Source: Bradyrhizobium algeriense (GTDB taxonomy: Bacteria; Pseudomonadota; Alphaproteobacteria; Rhizobiales; Xanthobacteraceae). Taken from it: 64,000 nt of DNA. Shown one piece after another: positions 17,575 through 25,562 of this stretch (the stretch's first letter is position 1; each line of letters begins with the position of its first letter). Location: positions 2,914,001-2,978,000 of the forward strand of contig NZ_JAZHRV010000001.1 of assembly GCF_036924595.1 (NCBI RefSeq), given 5' to 3'. The notes under the pieces were generated by a model, which saw only the letters and a program-made list of their open reading frames with translations, had not been told where the DNA came from and searched no databases. The position numbers and the translations under genes were made by a program.

Positions 17575-17606
17575 GAAGCCCGCCAACTCAACCTGGCGGG
17601 CTTCTT
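17575..17606 (+). terminator. Strong hairpin with T tail (terminator-like)
   Basis: GAAGCCCGCCA pairs perfectly with TGGCGGGCTTC around a short ACTCAACC-type loop and is followed by TTTGGTT. It looks like a rho-independent terminator for plus-strand transcription, but no plus-strand gene ends here, so it might end an unannotated small RNA. Confidence 0.55.
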
Positions 17607-17690
17607 TGGTTACGGGGAACGTGTTGACTGGTTCGCGATCGTCTTAGCGGCGACGGAATCTTGCGAGGAGCGGGACAGTCCCGGCATCAG

Positions 17691-17718
17691 GCCACGCGAT
17701 GTAACGGCCGCGTGGCCT
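17691..17718. terminator. Hairpin GGCCACGCG / CGCGTGGCC
   Basis: A nine-base perfect stem with a ten-base loop followed by TTTGTATTGG. Second of three hairpins in the gene-free region; terminator-like on the plus strand. Confidence 0.45.
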
Positions 17719-17732
17719 TTGTATTGGGGGCG

Positions 17733-17762
17733 GGGCCGCCTCTAGGGCACGAGGCGGCCCCT
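17733..17762. repeat. Hairpin GGGGCCGCCTC / GAGGCGGCCCC
   Basis: An eleven-base GC-rich perfect stem around an eight-base loop, without a T run, closing the series of three hairpins. Confidence 0.45.
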
Positions 17763-17907
17763 GATCGCGCAGTACGCAGGCTAAACGTGGGGACTGGCCA
17801 ATCTGCGCGACTGCAGCCACGCTAGACTTGTTTAGATCGGCCGCAACGAAACTCGCATGTTAAGCTTGATGTTCGTCGCGCAGGTTAATTCTGGAACTCG
17901 TACAGCA

Positions 17908-18195
17908 TCAGGCGAACAGGTCCGCGCCGGTTTGCGTGAGCTTCACGAACGTGCCGCTCTCGTGCAATTCCAGCCAGCCTCGTGATGTGGCGAACTCCCG
18001 ACCGGTACCGTATTTCCGCGGGCGGGATGGATTTGGCCGCGCCGCTTCGATCTGGCGGCGTCCCGCGCCAGTGTGGGAGCTGGCCCACCAAATCAGACAT
18101 TGGCCCAAGCGCTCCAATATGTTTTGATCATCGGAAGCGAGTTCGGGCGGAGACCTGAGTAGCAGGCCGCGCAAAAACGGCCGGTGGCGGTGCAT
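17908..18195 (-). CDS. Hypothetical protein, possible winged-helix-like C-terminal half
   Basis: A 95-residue ORF beginning MHRHRPFLRGLLLR. From ELASDDQNILERLGQCLIWWASS to ATSRGWLELHESGTFVKLTQTGADLF the composition looks like real protein: amphipathic helix, then a beta-hairpin-like GWLELHESGTFVKLT ending typical of a winged helix. The frame stays open for another 1.5 kb antisense to leuC, which is treated as an artefact. It is divergent from leuC with 39 bases between the two starts. Family not recognised; the start is uncertain. Confidence 0.5.
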   Translation of the reverse strand: MHRHRPFLRGLLLRSPPELASDDQNILERLGQCLIWWASSHTGAGRRQIEAARPNPSRPRKYGTGREFATSRGWLELHESGTFVKLTQTGADLFA

Positions 18196-18234
18196 CAACC
18201 TGCCATAGAACAAGAAAAACGGGAGGATACGGCA

Positions 18235-19644
18235 GTGCAAACCCCCGGCCGAACCTTGCTGGCCAAGATATGGGACCAGCACGTCATCGCTCGCGTCAGC
18301 GACGACACTGATCTGCTTCACGTCGACCGTCATCTGCTGCACGATCTGGGCGGCTCGCGTGGCCTGCTCGATCTCAGGAATCGCAACCTGCCGGTGCACA
18401 GTCCGGAACTGACGTTCGCAACGCCGGATCATGCGATTTCGACGGCGCGCGGACGGGCCGGCACCAGCAAGGTCGGACAGGAGCTTCTGGCGGGCCTGCG
18501 AACCGAGACGTCGGCGACCGGCATCCGGATGTTCGATGTCGATGAGCCCGGGCAGGGCATCGTCCACGTGATTGGGCCCGAGCTTGGCCTCAGCCTTCCG
18601 GGCTGCCTGATCGTCTGCGGCGACAGCCATACCTGCACCCATGGCGGGCTGGGCGCGCTGGCGTTCGGCATTGGCTCCAGCGAGTTGACCCATGTGCTCG
18701 CGACGCAAGCGCTGATTCAGCGGCGGCCGAAAACCATGCGCGTGCGGTTCGAAGGCCGGCTGCTGGCCGGTGTCACGGCCAAGGATCTCATCCTCGCACT
18801 GATCGGCCATATCGGCGCTGCGGCCGGCACCGGCTACGCGGTCGAGTATGCCGGCAGCGCCATTCGCGATCTGCCGGTCGAGGGCCGGCTCACCATCTGC
18901 AATCTGTCGATTGAACTCGGCGCCAAAATGGGCCTGATCGCGCCGGACGAGAAGACTTTCGAATATCTGCGCGGGCGTACCTATGCGCCGCAGGGGGAGA
19001 TGTGGGAGCAGGCGGTTGCGGCGTGGCGAAGACTGCCCAGCGATCCCGATGCGGTGTTCGACCGCGAAGTCGTCATCGATGTCGAGAAGATCATTCCGCA
19101 GGTGACCTGGGGCATCAGTCCGGAGCACGTCATCGGCGTCGATGGCCGCGTGCCTGATCCCGGCGAGGTCGCAGATCCCGCGCGCCGCCAAGCGATCGAA
19201 ACGGCGCTTGACTATATGGGTCTGGTAGCCGGCGCACCGATCGCCGGCACACCGGTCGATTGGGTCTTCATCGGGTCGTGCACCAACAGCCGACTGAGCG
19301 ACTTGCGGGCCGCCGCCGAGATCGCGCGCGGCCGCAAGGTTGCGTCGGGCGTCCGTGCCTGGGTCGTGCCGGGTTCGGAGACCGTCAAGCGCGATGCGGT
19401 CGCCGAAGGACTGGACAAGGTCTTTACCGATGCCGGGTTTGAATGGCGCGAGCCGGGATGTTCCATGTGTCTTGCCGCCAACGGTGAAACCGTCGCTCCC
19501 GGTCAGCGCTCGGTCTCGACCTCCAACCGCAATTTCGTCGGCCGCCAGGGCCCGCGGGCGCGTACCCATCTGGCCAGCCCGGCCAGTGCGGCCGCAGCCG
19601 CCATCGCCGGCGCCATTGCCGACGTGCGAACGATGGGGCGCTGA
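18235..19644 (+). CDS. LeuC-type isopropylmalate isomerase large subunit (second copy)
   Basis: Aconitase-superfamily hydratase subunit of 469 residues. The three 4Fe-4S ligands are visible in VFIGSCTNSRLSDL and EPGCSMCLAAN, and substrate-side motifs DSHTCTHGGLGALAFGIG and STSNRNFVGRQG are intact. It pairs with the small subunit that follows. Start GTG 18235 is chosen for GGGAGG eight bases upstream; the longer start at 18184 would overlap the divergent gene. Because the operon also encodes an ABC transporter, the substrate may be an imported or related 2-alkylmalate rather than the leucine-pathway 2-isopropylmalate. That is inference. Confidence 0.93.
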   Translation: MQTPGRTLLAKIWDQHVIARVSDDTDLLHVDRHLLHDLGGSRGLLDLRNRNLPVHSPELTFATPDHAISTARGRAGTSKVGQELLAGLRTETSATGIRMFDVDEPGQGIVHVIGPELGLSLPGCLIVCGDSHTCTHGGLGALAFGIGSSELTHVLATQALIQRRPKTMRVRFEGRLLAGVTAKDLILALIGHIGAAAGTGYAVEYAGSAIRDLPVEGRLTICNLSIELGAKMGLIAPDEKTFEYLRGRTYAPQGEMWEQAVAAWRRLPSDPDAVFDREVVIDVEKIIPQVTWGISPEHVIGVDGRVPDPGEVADPARRQAIETALDYMGLVAGAPIAGTPVDWVFIGSCTNSRLSDLRAAAEIARGRKVASGVRAWVVPGSETVKRDAVAEGLDKVFTDAGFEWREPGCSMCLAANGETVAPGQRSVSTSNRNFVGRQGPRARTHLASPASAAAAAIAGAIADVRTMGR

Positions 19645-19645
19645 C

Positions 19646-20293
19646 ATGCCGAAACCGTTCACCACCCTGACGGCGATTGCCGCTCCCATCATGCGCGGCA
19701 ACATCGATACCGACGTCATCATCCGCATCGAGCGGCTGGTCGGAAACTCCGTTCACGGAACGCTCGGCAAATGGGCTTTCGGCGCACTTCGCTATCTGCC
19801 CGACGGTTCGGAAAACCCCGAATTCATCCTGAACCGTGAGCCTTACCGGCAGGCGGAAATTCTCATTACCGGTCCGAATTTCGGCTGCGGGTCCTCGCGT
19901 GAAGGCGCGGTCTGGTCGCTGCAGGAAATGGGCATCCGCGCCGTCATCGGCTCAAGCTTTGGCGACATCTTCTTTGCCAATTGCTTCCAAAACGGCATCC
20001 TGCCTGTTGTCGTCGACAAGGCGATCGCCGATGGCCTTGCTGCGGAGGTGCAGCAAACGCAAGGAGCGGGGCGCATCAGCATCGACCTGCAGCAGCAGAC
20101 GATCACCTCGCCTTCGGGACAGCGACACGATTTTGCGATCGACCCGCGCCGGCGCGCCGGGCTTTTGGAAGGTCTCGATGAAGTTGCGCTGACATTGCAG
20201 CGCGATGACGAAATCCGTGCCTTTCAGGCGGCCGACCGGGCGGAGCGGCCCTGGATCCACTTCGCAGGGAAAACGTCAGGGAATGCGGCATGA
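19646..20293 (+). CDS. LeuD-type isopropylmalate isomerase small subunit (second copy)
   Basis: The 215-residue swivel-domain subunit, with GNIDTDVIIRIERLVG near the N terminus and GPNFGCGSSREGAVWSLQEMGIRAVIGSSFGDIF, the substrate-recognition loop of LeuD. ATG 19646 begins two bases after the leuC stop, and the stop overlaps the next start (ATGA), so expression is coupled. RIERLVGNSVHGTLG around residue 30 replaces the more usual IIPKQFL region of LeuD, which lines the substrate pocket. This supports a variant substrate but does not prove it. Confidence 0.92.
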   Translation: MPKPFTTLTAIAAPIMRGNIDTDVIIRIERLVGNSVHGTLGKWAFGALRYLPDGSENPEFILNREPYRQAEILITGPNFGCGSSREGAVWSLQEMGIRAVIGSSFGDIFFANCFQNGILPVVVDKAIADGLAAEVQQTQGAGRISIDLQQQTITSPSGQRHDFAIDPRRRAGLLEGLDEVALTLQRDDEIRAFQAADRAERPWIHFAGKTSGNAA

Positions 20294-21441
20294 ATGATCG
20301 GTCCAATATGATCAAGGTCGCCGTGGTCGGCGGCGAGGGCATCGGCCCCGAAGTGACCGCGCAGTCGCAGCGCGTGCTCAACTGGTTTGCCGCAAAACGC
20401 GGCGTTCCCATGGCCTTGCGCGAAGCGCAATACGGCATCATTCCTTATCTTGCGACCGGCAAGGTGATGCCGCCTGACACCGTCGAGGCGATGGAGGAGG
20501 CCGACGCGATCCTGTGGGGTGCGACCGGCGGCCCGGAGACGAAGGAAGTTCCCGCGGCGGCGCGCAAGGCGGGGAGCCTGCTGGGCCTGCGCAGCAAATA
20601 CGATCTTTACGCCAATCTCAGGCCGATCGTCGCCCATCCGGCGCTGGCGGACTCGACGCCGCTCAAGGCCAGCGTGCTGAGGGACGTCGACTTCGTCATC
20701 ATCCGCGAACTGACCAGCGGCATTTATTTCGGCGAGCCGCGCGGCATCGAGACGCTCGCCGACGGGCAACGCCGTGGCTTCAACACCGAGCAATACACCA
20801 CCGATCAAGTTCGCCGCGTCGCGCGTTCCGCCTTTGAGCTGGCGCGGACGCGAAGGAACAAGGTTTGTTCGGTCGACAAGGCCAACGTGTTAGAGACCAG
20901 CGTGGTGTGGCGCGAGGAAGTCATTGCCTTGCACGCCGCGGAATTTTCCGATGTCGAGCTCACGCATATGTATGTCGATAACGCCGCGATGCAGATCGTG
21001 CGGGAGCCGGCGCAATTCGATGTGATGGTCACCGGCAATATCTTCGGCGACATCCTGTCCGATTGCGCGGCGATGGCGTCCGGCTCGCTCGGCATGCTGC
21101 CGTCGGCCTCACTGGGCCCGGTCGACAAGTTCGGCAGACGCAAGGCGCTTTACGAGCCGGTGCATGGCAGCGCACCCGACATCGCGGGCAGGGGCATTGC
21201 CAACCCGCTTGGCTCCATCCTCAGCGTCGCGATGATGCTGCGTATGACGATGAACCGGCCCGAGGACGCGGACCTGCTGGAAAAGGCCGTGGCGGGTGCC
21301 TTGTCGGGCGGCGCGCGAACCGCCGACATTGCCGAGGCGGGAGCAAAGCGACTTTCAACGCAGGAAATGGGCGACGCGGTGCTGAACGCGCTGGAGAAGG
21401 TCGCTGGCAAAGAAAAAGACAGGGAAAGGGAGCGCGCGTGA
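20290..21441 (+). CDS. LeuB-type beta-decarboxylating dehydrogenase (second copy)
   Basis: A 383-residue member of the isocitrate/isopropylmalate dehydrogenase family, which oxidises and decarboxylates a 2-R-3-hydroxy-dicarboxylate with NAD. Family motifs: GGEGIGPEVT, GLRSKYDLYANLRPI, RELTSGIYFGEPRG (the IPMDH-type signature), DKANVLETSVVWR, and NIFGDILSDCAAMASGSLGMLPSASLG. The C-terminal tail KEKDRERERA is Lys/Glu/Arg-rich. It overlaps leuD by four bases and the binding-protein gene by one base (TGATG). Together LeuCDB would convert a 2-alkylmalate to a 2-oxoacid. Confidence 0.92.
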   Translation: MNDRSNMIKVAVVGGEGIGPEVTAQSQRVLNWFAAKRGVPMALREAQYGIIPYLATGKVMPPDTVEAMEEADAILWGATGGPETKEVPAAARKAGSLLGLRSKYDLYANLRPIVAHPALADSTPLKASVLRDVDFVIIRELTSGIYFGEPRGIETLADGQRRGFNTEQYTTDQVRRVARSAFELARTRRNKVCSVDKANVLETSVVWREEVIALHAAEFSDVELTHMYVDNAAMQIVREPAQFDVMVTGNIFGDILSDCAAMASGSLGMLPSASLGPVDKFGRRKALYEPVHGSAPDIAGRGIANPLGSILSVAMMLRMTMNRPEDADLLEKAVAGALSGGARTADIAEAGAKRLSTQEMGDAVLNALEKVAGKEKDRERERA

Positions 21442-22487
21442 TGGCACATTTCACCAGACGTTCGGCGCTGACGGTCATCGCGGCCGGCGGCGCCTCGATC
21501 GCTTCAGGCAAAGTGTGCGCCGAGGACAAGCCCGGCCGCGTGATCTATCCGGTCGCGGTGCCGGTCTATCAGACGCAATTCGTCGCCGACAGATTGGGAT
21601 ACTTCAAGGAGGCCGGCCTCGACTGCAAGCTGATCCAGGGTGGCAGCGGCGTCAAGACGCGCGAAATCATTGCCTCCGCGCAGGGCGACATCGGCATCGG
21701 CGACATCACGCATCCGATGCAGCTCTCTAATCGCGGCCGCCATGGACGCGTGCTGATGCCGGTCGATACCCGTTCCTCTTCGGTGATGTTCATCATCCGC
21801 AAGGATCTCTGGGACCAGGGCATCACCTCGCTCGAGAGGTTGACGGAATGGAAACGGCCCGACGGGCGCAAGCCGATCGTCTCGGTGTCGTCGCTGGGCG
21901 GCACCAACCACGTCTGGTCGTCCTAGTACATGGAGACGATGGGGCTCGACCAGAAGGTGACCTGGATCGGCACCGGCAATGTCGACACCATGATGGGTTC
22001 CCTGAAGACCAGGCAGGTCGATGTCCTCGTCAGTTCGCTGTCGCTGCTCAACGATTCGAAGGAGCAAGGCTGGGGCACGCTGCTGTTCGACGGCACCGAT
22101 GAGACGATTTGGAACAAGTATATCGGCGGCAAGGTCCCGGTGACGGCGCATTTCACGCTGCAGGCGACCATCGACAAGGACCCGCCCAAGATGCAGGCCT
22201 TCGTCACCGCGATCTGGCGGGCGACGCAATGGATCAGGAAACATTCGCCCGACGAAATTCACGACACGATCGAGCAATATGTCGGCAGCACCTCGCGCGC
22301 CGCCAACATTCTCGAGATCACGGCATTGCAAAAGGTGGTCGACTACGATGCGTCGATCGATGCTGCGGCTTTCGCCCGCGGCGAGAAGGTCTGGTTCCGG
22401 GAAATGACCGGCATCAAGCCGCTGACGCCGGCCGATCTGGTCAGCCCGACCTTCATCGAGGCAGCCCGAAAGGCGTATCCGGCTTGA
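21441..22487 (+). pseudogene. ABC transporter substrate-binding protein (NMT1/SsuA-like) interrupted by an in-frame TAG
   Basis: The frame encodes a 348-codon periplasmic binding protein. A twin-Arg-like signal (TRRSALTVIAAGGASIASG) is followed by PVYQTQFVADRLGYFKEAGLDCKLIQGGSGVKTREIIAS, typical of the nitrate/sulfonate/thiamine-precursor group. At 21924-21926 a TAG replaces one codon between HVWSS and YMETMGLDQKV; the frame then continues without shift to 22487 with good family sequence. A single-base change from a sense codon such as TAC, TGG or CAG would explain it. The gene is therefore inactivated, read through at a low level, or carries a sequence error. Neighbouring transporter genes are intact. 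Confidence 0.88.
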
Positions 22488-23317
22488 ACGTCCAGAACCT
22501 TTCCACGCCGCTGCCGGATGGACAATCAAATCTCCAGCGCATTGACGTCAGGGGATTGAGCAAATCGTTTCAGCTCGCCGGCACCGCGATCGAGGCGGTG
22601 CGGGATGTTTCCTTCGGTGTCCGCCGCGGCGAGTTCGTAGCACTTCTGGGGCCGTCCGGCTCCGGCAAGAGCACCGTTCTCAACATGATCGCGACCTTGA
22701 TAAAGCCGACCAGTGGTCAAATCCTGATTGACGGCGTGCCGGTCATTGCGGGCAAGGCGACGCCCAATGTCGGTTACATCTTTCAGCGCGACACGCTGTT
22801 TCCCTGGCGGACCGTCGCCGACAATATCGGTTACGGCCTGGAGCTGGCGGGCGTTGCGGAAGCGGCGCGCAAGGAACGCATCGCGGCCTGCGTGGCGCAG
22901 GCAGGCCTCCAGGGTTTTGAACACGCTTATCCCTCGGCGCTGTCGGGCGGCATGCGTCAGCGCGCGGCGCTGATGCGAACGCTGGTGGTGGAGCCGCAGA
23001 TCCTGCTGATGGACGAGCCGTTCGGCGCGCTCGATACCCACACCAAAATCGACATGCATGACGTGCTGCTCAGGATCTGGGAGCGCGAGCAGCAAACCGT
23101 TCTGTTCGTGACCCATGACCTCGGCGAAGCCCTGACGTTGGCCGACCGCATCATCCTGTTCTCGGCGCGCCCCGGGCGGATCAAGGATATGTTCGAGGTC
23201 GACTTTGCGCGGCCGCGCGATGCGGTCAAGGTGCGCGAGACGCCGCGCTATGCCGAGCTGTTCCAGCACATCTGGCACTCGCTCGGCGAGGAGTTCGTCA
23301 AGGGACGCAAGCCATGA
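22484..23317 (+). CDS. ABC transporter ATPase (SsuB/TauB/NrtD-like)
   Basis: The 277-residue ATPase of the importer. Walker A GPSGSGKST, Q-loop FQRDTLFPWRTV, signature LSGGMRQR, Walker B LLMDEPFGALD and switch VTHD are all present. A TTG start at 22484 overlaps the binding-protein stop (TTGA); no in-frame ATG lies before the conserved N-terminal strand, so a TTG/GTG start is likely. The N-terminal 25 residues are not conserved in the family. It should energise the permease downstream. Confidence 0.93.
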   Translation: MNVQNLSTPLPDGQSNLQRIDVRGLSKSFQLAGTAIEAVRDVSFGVRRGEFVALLGPSGSGKSTVLNMIATLIKPTSGQILIDGVPVIAGKATPNVGYIFQRDTLFPWRTVADNIGYGLELAGVAEAARKERIAACVAQAGLQGFEHAYPSALSGGMRQRAALMRTLVVEPQILLMDEPFGALDTHTKIDMHDVLLRIWEREQQTVLFVTHDLGEALTLADRIILFSARPGRIKDMFEVDFARPRDAVKVRETPRYAELFQHIWHSLGEEFVKGRKP

Positions 23318-23330
23318 GGACACGTCACCC

Positions 23331-24203
23331 ATGAGGAATCGTCGCATCGGCAATACGCTGGCCTGGCAGATCTTTATCTGCGTCGCCGTGCTGTCGATCT
23401 GGCAATGGGGATATGACTTCCATGCCAAAGTCCCTTGGCTGGTCCCCGATCTGCTCGATCCCTATTTCGTGTCAAAGCCCTCGCAGATCTTCGAGCACTT
23501 CCTGATCCTGAGCTGCCTCAAATCCAAGCTCGGCGCCTTCAACGGCTGGTTCAATGGCGACTTTGCCAAGTGCATGGTGCGCAACGAGAACAACCTCTGG
23601 ATCGCGACCGCGATCACGCTGAAGAACACCTTCTTCGGTTTCGTCACGGGCGTGTCGAGCGGCTTTGTCGCGGGGCTTATTCTGGGACGTTCGGACCGGC
23701 TCAGCGCGATCTTTCAGCCTTTCATTACGGCGGTGAATTCCATACCCCGGATCGCGCTGGCGCCGATCATCGTGCTGGCATTCGGGATTGGCGACACCTC
23801 GAAAATCGTGACCTCGTGGATCGTGGTGGTGTTCCTGGTGTTCTTCAACACCTTCGAGGGCGCCCGGTCGATCGACGAAGGCTTTATCAATGCCGCGCGG
23901 CTGCTGGGAGCGAGCGAATGGCAGATCACCCGCACCGTCGTGATCCCCTCGACCATGGCCTGGGTGTTTGCCTCGCTCTCGCCGGCGATCTCCTTTGCGC
24001 TGATCGGCGTCATCGTCGGCGAATTCATCGGCGCAGAGCGTGGTATCGGCCGCCTGATCATCGAGTCCGAGGCACGGGCGGAAGCCTCGGGGATGATGGT
24101 CGCGGTGATCGTGCTGATGCTGGTGGGCGTGGCGCTTTCGGCCGTGATCTGGCGGTTACAGGCCCATCTGCTGCGCTGGCAGCAACACAATATGGTTGAA
24201 TAG
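23331..24203 (+). CDS. ABC transporter permease (SsuC/TauC-like) with a periplasmic insertion
   Basis: A 290-residue permease of the BPD_transp_1 family. TM1 is at residues 10-26, and the cytoplasmic EAA loop reads INAARLLGASEWQITRTVVIP. Between TM1 and the usual core there is a hydrophilic stretch (about residues 60-85, SCLKSKLGAFNGWFNG then DFAKCMVRNENN) with two Cys residues that is longer than I expect for SsuC/TauC. ATG 23331 follows the ATPase stop by 13 bases. The substrate is unknown; the family carries sulfonates, nitrate, taurine, pyrimidines or aromatic acids. Confidence 0.92.
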   Translation: MRNRRIGNTLAWQIFICVAVLSIWQWGYDFHAKVPWLVPDLLDPYFVSKPSQIFEHFLILSCLKSKLGAFNGWFNGDFAKCMVRNENNLWIATAITLKNTFFGFVTGVSSGFVAGLILGRSDRLSAIFQPFITAVNSIPRIALAPIIVLAFGIGDTSKIVTSWIVVVFLVFFNTFEGARSIDEGFINAARLLGASEWQITRTVVIPSTMAWVFASLSPAISFALIGVIVGEFIGAERGIGRLIIESEARAEASGMMVAVIVLMLVGVALSAVIWRLQAHLLRWQQHNMVE

Positions 24204-24251
24204 GCTTGATGGTAGCATAGGCTCGGCTCTACCGAAGCGAGGGAGCGAGCG

Positions 24252-25466
24252 ATGAAAACACGTTGCTGCATCGTCGGCGGCGGCCCAGCCGGCATGATGC
24301 TCGGTTACCTGCTCGGGCGTGCCGGTGTCGACGTCGTGGTGCTGGAAAAGCACGCGGATTTCTTCCGCGATTTTCGTGGCGACACCGTGCACCCCTCCAC
24401 GCTGCAGGTGATGGACGAACTCGGGCTGATCGACGGCTTCCTGAAACTGCCGCATCAGCGCCTGCAGAAGATGGAGGGGATGTTCGGCGGCGAGACGGTG
24501 CGGATCGCCGATCTCGGCCGGCTCAACGTCAAATATCCCTTCATCGCCTTCATGCCGCAGTGGGACTTTCTCAATTTCCTGCGCGAGAGCGGCAAACGGT
24601 TTGCCTCGCTGAAAGTGATGATGTCGACGGAGGCGGTCGATCTCGTTCGTGACGGCGAGCGCGTCACGGGCGTGAGGGCCAAGACGCCGGAGGGCGTGGT
24701 CGATATCGAGGCGGACCTGACCATTGCCTGCGACGGCCGCCATTCGCTGGTGCGTGAACGCGCGGGCCTCGAGGTCGAGGAAATCGGCGCGCCGATGGAT
24801 GTGCTGTGGTTTCGCGCCGGCAGGCGGGAGGGCGAAAACGAAAACCTGTTTGCGCGGGTCGATCCTGGCAAGATGATGGTGACCTTCGATCGCGGCGATT
24901 ACTGGCAATGCGCGTACGTGATTCCGAAGGGGCAGCACGACGCGGTGAAGGCGAGGGGGCTGGCGGCGCTGCTCGACGACATCGCGCGGATGGCGCCGAT
25001 CCTGAAATCGGGGCTATCAGAGGTGAAGAGCTGGGATGAGGTGAAGCTGTTGACGGTTGCGGTCAACCGGCTGCGGCGCTGGACGCGGCCGGGGTTGTTG
25101 TGCATCGGCGACGCCGCGCATGCGATGTCGCCGATCGGCGGCGTCGGCGTCAACCTCGCGGTGCAGGATGCGGTCGCGACCGCGAACCTGCTGGCAGCGA
25201 AGCTGGCGCATGGATGTCCGTCGGAGGACGAGCTCGACGCCGTCCGCCGGCGCCGCGAATTCCCGGTGAAGATGACGCAGCGGATGCAGGTCGTGGTGCA
25301 GAACAATATCATCAACGCTGCGCTCAAGCCCGGCAATCAGCCGCTGAAGGTCCCGCTCGTGATGCGGCTCGTCACCGCCGTGCCCTGGCTGCAGGGCATC
25401 ACGGCGCGGTTTGTAGGTCTTGGCGTACGGCCTGAGCATGTGCAGTCGCCTGTCCACTCCGAATAG
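24252..25466 (+). CDS. FAD-dependent monooxygenase, UbiH/PHBH-like
   Basis: A 404-residue class A flavin hydroxylase. The Rossmann FAD motif CIVGGGPAGMMLGYLLGRAG is at the N terminus, the DG motif in ACDGRHSLVRERAG near residue 160, and the FAD-ribityl motif GDAAHAMSPIGGVGVNLAVQDA near residue 285. It inserts oxygen into an aromatic or related ring using NAD(P)H. It starts 48 bases after the permease on the same strand with GAGGGAGCG upstream, so it may belong to the leuCDB-transporter operon. The C-terminal region (LKVPLVMRLVTAVPWLQGITARF) is hydrophobic and may touch the membrane. Confidence 0.92.
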   Translation: MKTRCCIVGGGPAGMMLGYLLGRAGVDVVVLEKHADFFRDFRGDTVHPSTLQVMDELGLIDGFLKLPHQRLQKMEGMFGGETVRIADLGRLNVKYPFIAFMPQWDFLNFLRESGKRFASLKVMMSTEAVDLVRDGERVTGVRAKTPEGVVDIEADLTIACDGRHSLVRERAGLEVEEIGAPMDVLWFRAGRREGENENLFARVDPGKMMVTFDRGDYWQCAYVIPKGQHDAVKARGLAALLDDIARMAPILKSGLSEVKSWDEVKLLTVAVNRLRRWTRPGLLCIGDAAHAMSPIGGVGVNLAVQDAVATANLLAAKLAHGCPSEDELDAVRRRREFPVKMTQRMQVVVQNNIINAALKPGNQPLKVPLVMRLVTAVPWLQGITARFVGLGVRPEHVQSPVHSE

Positions 25467-25513
25467 GCGATGCTTGCGGCGCAGGACGAACACCCGTGTG
25501 TCGGGCGCAACAA

Positions 25514-25539
25514 AAAGCCCCGGACGACGCCGGGGCTTT
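25514..25539. terminator. Bidirectional terminator AAAGCCCCGG / CCGGGGCTTT
   Basis: A perfect ten-base stem with a six-base loop, with an A run on one side and T-rich sequence on the other. It lies between the convergent ends of the FAD monooxygenase and the outer-membrane protein gene and is almost the same sequence as the terminator at 28501-28528. Confidence 0.85.
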
Positions 25540-25562
25540 GAGTTGGTGAGGGTTGGCTGAGA

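Larger units (their letters stand above)
17355..17907. other. 553-base gene-free region with three strong hairpins
   Basis: No coding region is supported. Within 190 bases there are three separate near-perfect stem-loops (17575-17606, 17691-17718, 17733-17762), listed separately. The first 200 bases show no feature; I looked for a tRNA and did not find a cloverleaf. Confidence 0.5.

Noticed and set aside
18196-19728. Long minus-strand ORF covering leuC
   Set aside because: Shadow of leuC; only the last 95 codons outside leuC look like protein and are called separately.
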